A stretch of DNA of 8,588 bases. Source: Spirochaetia bacterium. GTDB lineage: Bacteria; Spirochaetota; Leptospirae; Leptospirales; Leptonemataceae. Numbering within the stretch: the first letter of the stretch is position 1; every line of letters begins with the position of its first letter. This document shows positions 6,960-8,588 of the stretch, piece after piece. Below the pieces are notes generated by a model. It worked only from the letters and a program-made list of their open reading frames with translations, was not told the origin of the DNA and ran no database searches. A program made the position numbers and the translations under genes. Location: positions 1 through 8,588 of the forward strand of contig JACPZR010000191.1 in the NCBI GenBank assembly GCA_016195395.1, given 5' to 3'.

Positions 6960-7708
6960 TTCTGCCCCACCTGAGCCTCAACGGGGATTTCCTGTTCCAC
7001 GTAGATTTCGGAAATCGCAGCGCTGCTCGTGTGTTTGAGTCCCGGGTAGAGCGTTTCGATCTCTATGCGCAGCCAGATCTGGTGAATGCCCTGCGGAAAC
7101 GGCGTATTCACTGCCGCAGGTTTGGGGAGAAACGTTAGGTCAATGATCTGCGGTCCTGGTTTGTCCTCGAGGACAACTGTCGTTTCTCCCATTGGTTCTG
7201 GAAGATTGGGCAGTCTGAATTCACGGTCGATGTCTACAAGTTCCTGCTGGAAGAAGCGTACGCGGATCCGCGCCGGCCTAGCGTAGGCATAAAAGGAATT
7301 CAAGTCTTTCTGCAGCCCCGGCCAGATCCACAGGCGCTTGAGAGGATTGGGACGAGGAGGGTCCCCTGGGAAATGCGAGAGGGCTACTTCTGTCTGGAGA
7401 AAGAGCGTCCCCGGATCCGGAAGGGATTCCACCGTGGCTTGGCTGATGCGCAAGGTAGATGGCGCCCCTTCTATCCAAGCGGTTCCAGGTTTTTTGTCAA
7501 AGGCAAGGGCCGGCTGAACTTCCGGATCTATGAGCGATGTGCCGCTGAATGCCACGCGGTCCCGGATGCGGGTCATATTCTTGGTGCGTTCCCAGGCGCC
7601 GCGCGCCAGGCCAACGTGAATCAGAAAAAGAACAACAGCCGCAAGCGCCGCGATCCATGTTCTTTCCCTGCTCGACAGAGAAGCCGCCTTCCGCATCGAT
7701 GGCATCAT
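6956..7708 (-). CDS. Membrane-anchored discoidin-like (NADase-type glycan-binding) domain protein
   Basis: This is a 250-residue protein with a basic N-terminus, a single hydrophobic segment at about 18-36 (WIAALAAVVLFLIHVGLA) acting as signal anchor or uncleaved signal, and one extracytoplasmic beta-rich domain at about 53-240. The pattern PALAFDKKPGTAWIEG (66-81), then RLWIWPGLQKD, ARPARIRVRFF, QIIDLTF and finally ISEIYVE (232-238), matches the discoidin-like NADase-type glycan-binding fold, in which a jelly roll usually binds sugars. It has no visible enzyme motif, so a binding or adhesion role is inferred. The open frame runs up to a GTG at 7885, but that would overlap the first 156 nt of the divergent ligase gene with a charged, featureless stretch. 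The first ATG (7708) gives a natural membrane-protein N-terminus; ATGs at 7705 and 7696 are also possible. The start is 21 bp from the divergent gene, and the stop interlocks with the aminotransferase stop. Confidence 0.72.
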   Translation of the reverse strand: MMPSMRKAASLSSRERTWIAALAAVVLFLIHVGLARGAWERTKNMTRIRDRVAFSGTSLIDPEVQPALAFDKKPGTAWIEGAPSTLRISQATVESLPDPGTLFLQTEVALSHFPGDPPRPNPLKRLWIWPGLQKDLNSFYAYARPARIRVRFFQQELVDIDREFRLPNLPEPMGETTVVLEDKPGPQIIDLTFLPKPAAVNTPFPQGIHQIWLRIEIETLYPGLKHTSSAAISEIYVEQEIPVEAQVGQN

Positions 7709-7729
7709 CCGCGGAAGGCCGGGCTTGTC

Positions 7730-8588
7730 ATGCAAAGTTTTGTGAAAAGGTTGTACCAGATTTCGCGATTTGGCGGCGCCCTTGCCGTGATTGCGTTCCC
7801 TCTCAGCGTCAGTCTTTCTCAGTTTGGACTCTTGACCGCCGTTGTCTCCTGGGTCTTTCTGCGGGTGGGTGTGGCCTATCTGCACCGCAGCGCGCCGGAG
7901 AACGGGGCGGTTCGTTCACAGCCGGATCCGTTCATGCCGTTTCCCCGCGTCCCTGTGCTCTTGATGGCCGTCCTGATCTATCTGGTCTTCCTTCTGTCTC
8001 TGTTTGTCAACGCGGCGTTGTCTGACTCCTTTCTGAAAGTCATTCGCCGCGGCATGAGCGAAGAGATGCGCCATACCGATTTGATTCTTGCGGCCTTCTG
8101 GGTCTACGCATACGCATCGGGAGAAAAGCAGAAGCAGGACGTTCTGCGATGGATCAAGATTGCAGCGGCGGTCACAATCGGAGCCGGCATCGTTTCCATC
8201 TTCAGCATCTATCGGCTGGGAAAGATTCCGTATCACATGATGCACGGATGGGAAGCCGGCGCGGATGCCCGCTTCCAGCACTACATGGCCACTGTTTCGG
8301 TGGGTCACTTCAACGTTCACCTGTACCTGCCCATTGGTTTCATGAATACACACCTGACATACGCCGCGCACCTGTGTATGCTCCTGCCGCTCTTTCTCTT
8401 CAGAACCATGAGACAGGCCGCATTTTTTGAAAAGAGTCCGCTTGCACCGGAAGCGCGCCGTGATGTAATTAGTGTTATTTATAATATTGGTATAGTATTT
8501 GCCTGCGGCGTCATCCTGATCTTGAACAACGGTCGGTCCGCTATGGTAGGGCTTGCGGCAGCCGTCGTTCTGGGTCTCTACTACTATC
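7730..8588 (+). CDS. O-antigen ligase/polymerase-like (WaaL/Wzy_C) membrane protein, C-terminus beyond window end
   Basis: The first 286 residues of a polytopic membrane protein stay open to the window edge. It opens with KRLYQISRFGG and a hydrophobic segment (about 16-36, ALAVIAFPLSVSLSQFGLLT) typical of O-antigen ligase starts. Further segments lie at about 33-48, 75-95, 117-130, 143-160, 211-225 and 250-266. The loop and segment around GFMNTHLTYAAHLCMLLPL (203-221) and LNNGRSAMVGLA (265-276) match the conserved G-x-x-x-T/N-H and S/G-R-x-x-x-x-G features of the Wzy_C family, whose enzymes join undecaprenyl-linked glycan to lipid A-core or polymerise repeat units in the periplasm. GGAAGG (7713-7718) lies 11 nt before the ATG and supports this start. 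Ligase, polymerase and protein glycosyltransferase members cannot be told apart without the C-terminal half. A 40-nt AT-rich stretch interrupts the otherwise GC-rich coding use at 8462-8501. Confidence 0.8.
   Translation, partial: MQSFVKRLYQISRFGGALAVIAFPLSVSLSQFGLLTAVVSWVFLRVGVAYLHRSAPENGAVRSQPDPFMPFPRVPVLLMAVLIYLVFLLSLFVNAALSDSFLKVIRRGMSEEMRHTDLILAAFWVYAYASGEKQKQDVLRWIKIAAAVTIGAGIVSIFSIYRLGKIPYHMMHGWEAGADARFQHYMATVSVGHFNVHLYLPIGFMNTHLTYAAHLCMLLPLFLFRTMRQAAFFEKSPLAPEARRDVISVIYNIGIVFACGVILILNNGRSAMVGLAAAVVLGLYYY

Noticed and set aside
7003..7020. Palindrome GATTTC-G-GAAATC near the convergent gene ends as a terminator
   Set aside because: It lies inside the 3' coding part of the minus-strand gene, has essentially no loop and no T-tract.
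7709..7885. N-terminal extension of the discoidin-like gene to a GTG at 7885
   Set aside because: It would overlap the start of the ligase gene, and the added residues are charged and low-complexity, lying before a normal signal-anchor N-terminus.

Overview
The window is GC-rich bacterial DNA with dense, ordinary chromosomal packing. It holds seven protein genes, two of them cut by the window edges; no RNA gene, insertion sequence or CRISPR array is visible. The gene styles suggest a GC-rich spirochaete of the Leptospira/Leptonema/Turneriella kind: a MaoC double-hotdog hydratase, an O-antigen-ligase-like polymerase, and a discoidin-like (NADase-type glycan-binding) domain protein. This placement rests on remembered family resemblance, not on a search, and is tentative.

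Left block (1-5351, all minus strand, read right to left). A compact cluster runs from a LuxR/NarL-type regulator with a degenerate receiver domain (5351-4725), through a large YihY/BrkB-family membrane protein carrying a beta-propeller-like insert of about 350 residues (4698-2305) and a MaoC-type double-hotdog CoA hydratase (2229-1069), to an FAD-dependent glycerol-3-phosphate dehydrogenase, GlpD, truncated by the window start (1069-1). A near-consensus sigma-70 promoter (TTTACA-17-TAGAAT) lies directly upstream of the regulator. It is so close that the mRNA is predicted to be almost leaderless. The hydratase and glpD overlap as TGATG, which implies translational coupling. A small hairpin followed by five T's sits just before the hydratase and may attenuate the distal half.

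Right block (5352-8588). Divergent from the regulator is a class III PLP aminotransferase (5571-6959, plus), with a 7-bp inverted repeat in its upstream region. Its stop codon interlocks with the stop of a membrane-anchored discoidin-like protein on the minus strand (7708-6956). That gene diverges, with only 21 bp between start codons, from an O-antigen ligase/polymerase-like membrane protein (7730 to beyond the window end, plus). The last pair looks like an envelope or surface-polysaccharide locus.

The most unusual object is the YihY/BrkB protein. The extra domain carries Asp-box-like motifs and lies in the loop between TM3 and TM4, which is predicted to be extracytoplasmic. Together with a regulator that lacks its phosphoacceptor, this suggests an envelope-sensing or transport module that does not use conventional two-component phosphorylation. 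That functional reading is inference only.
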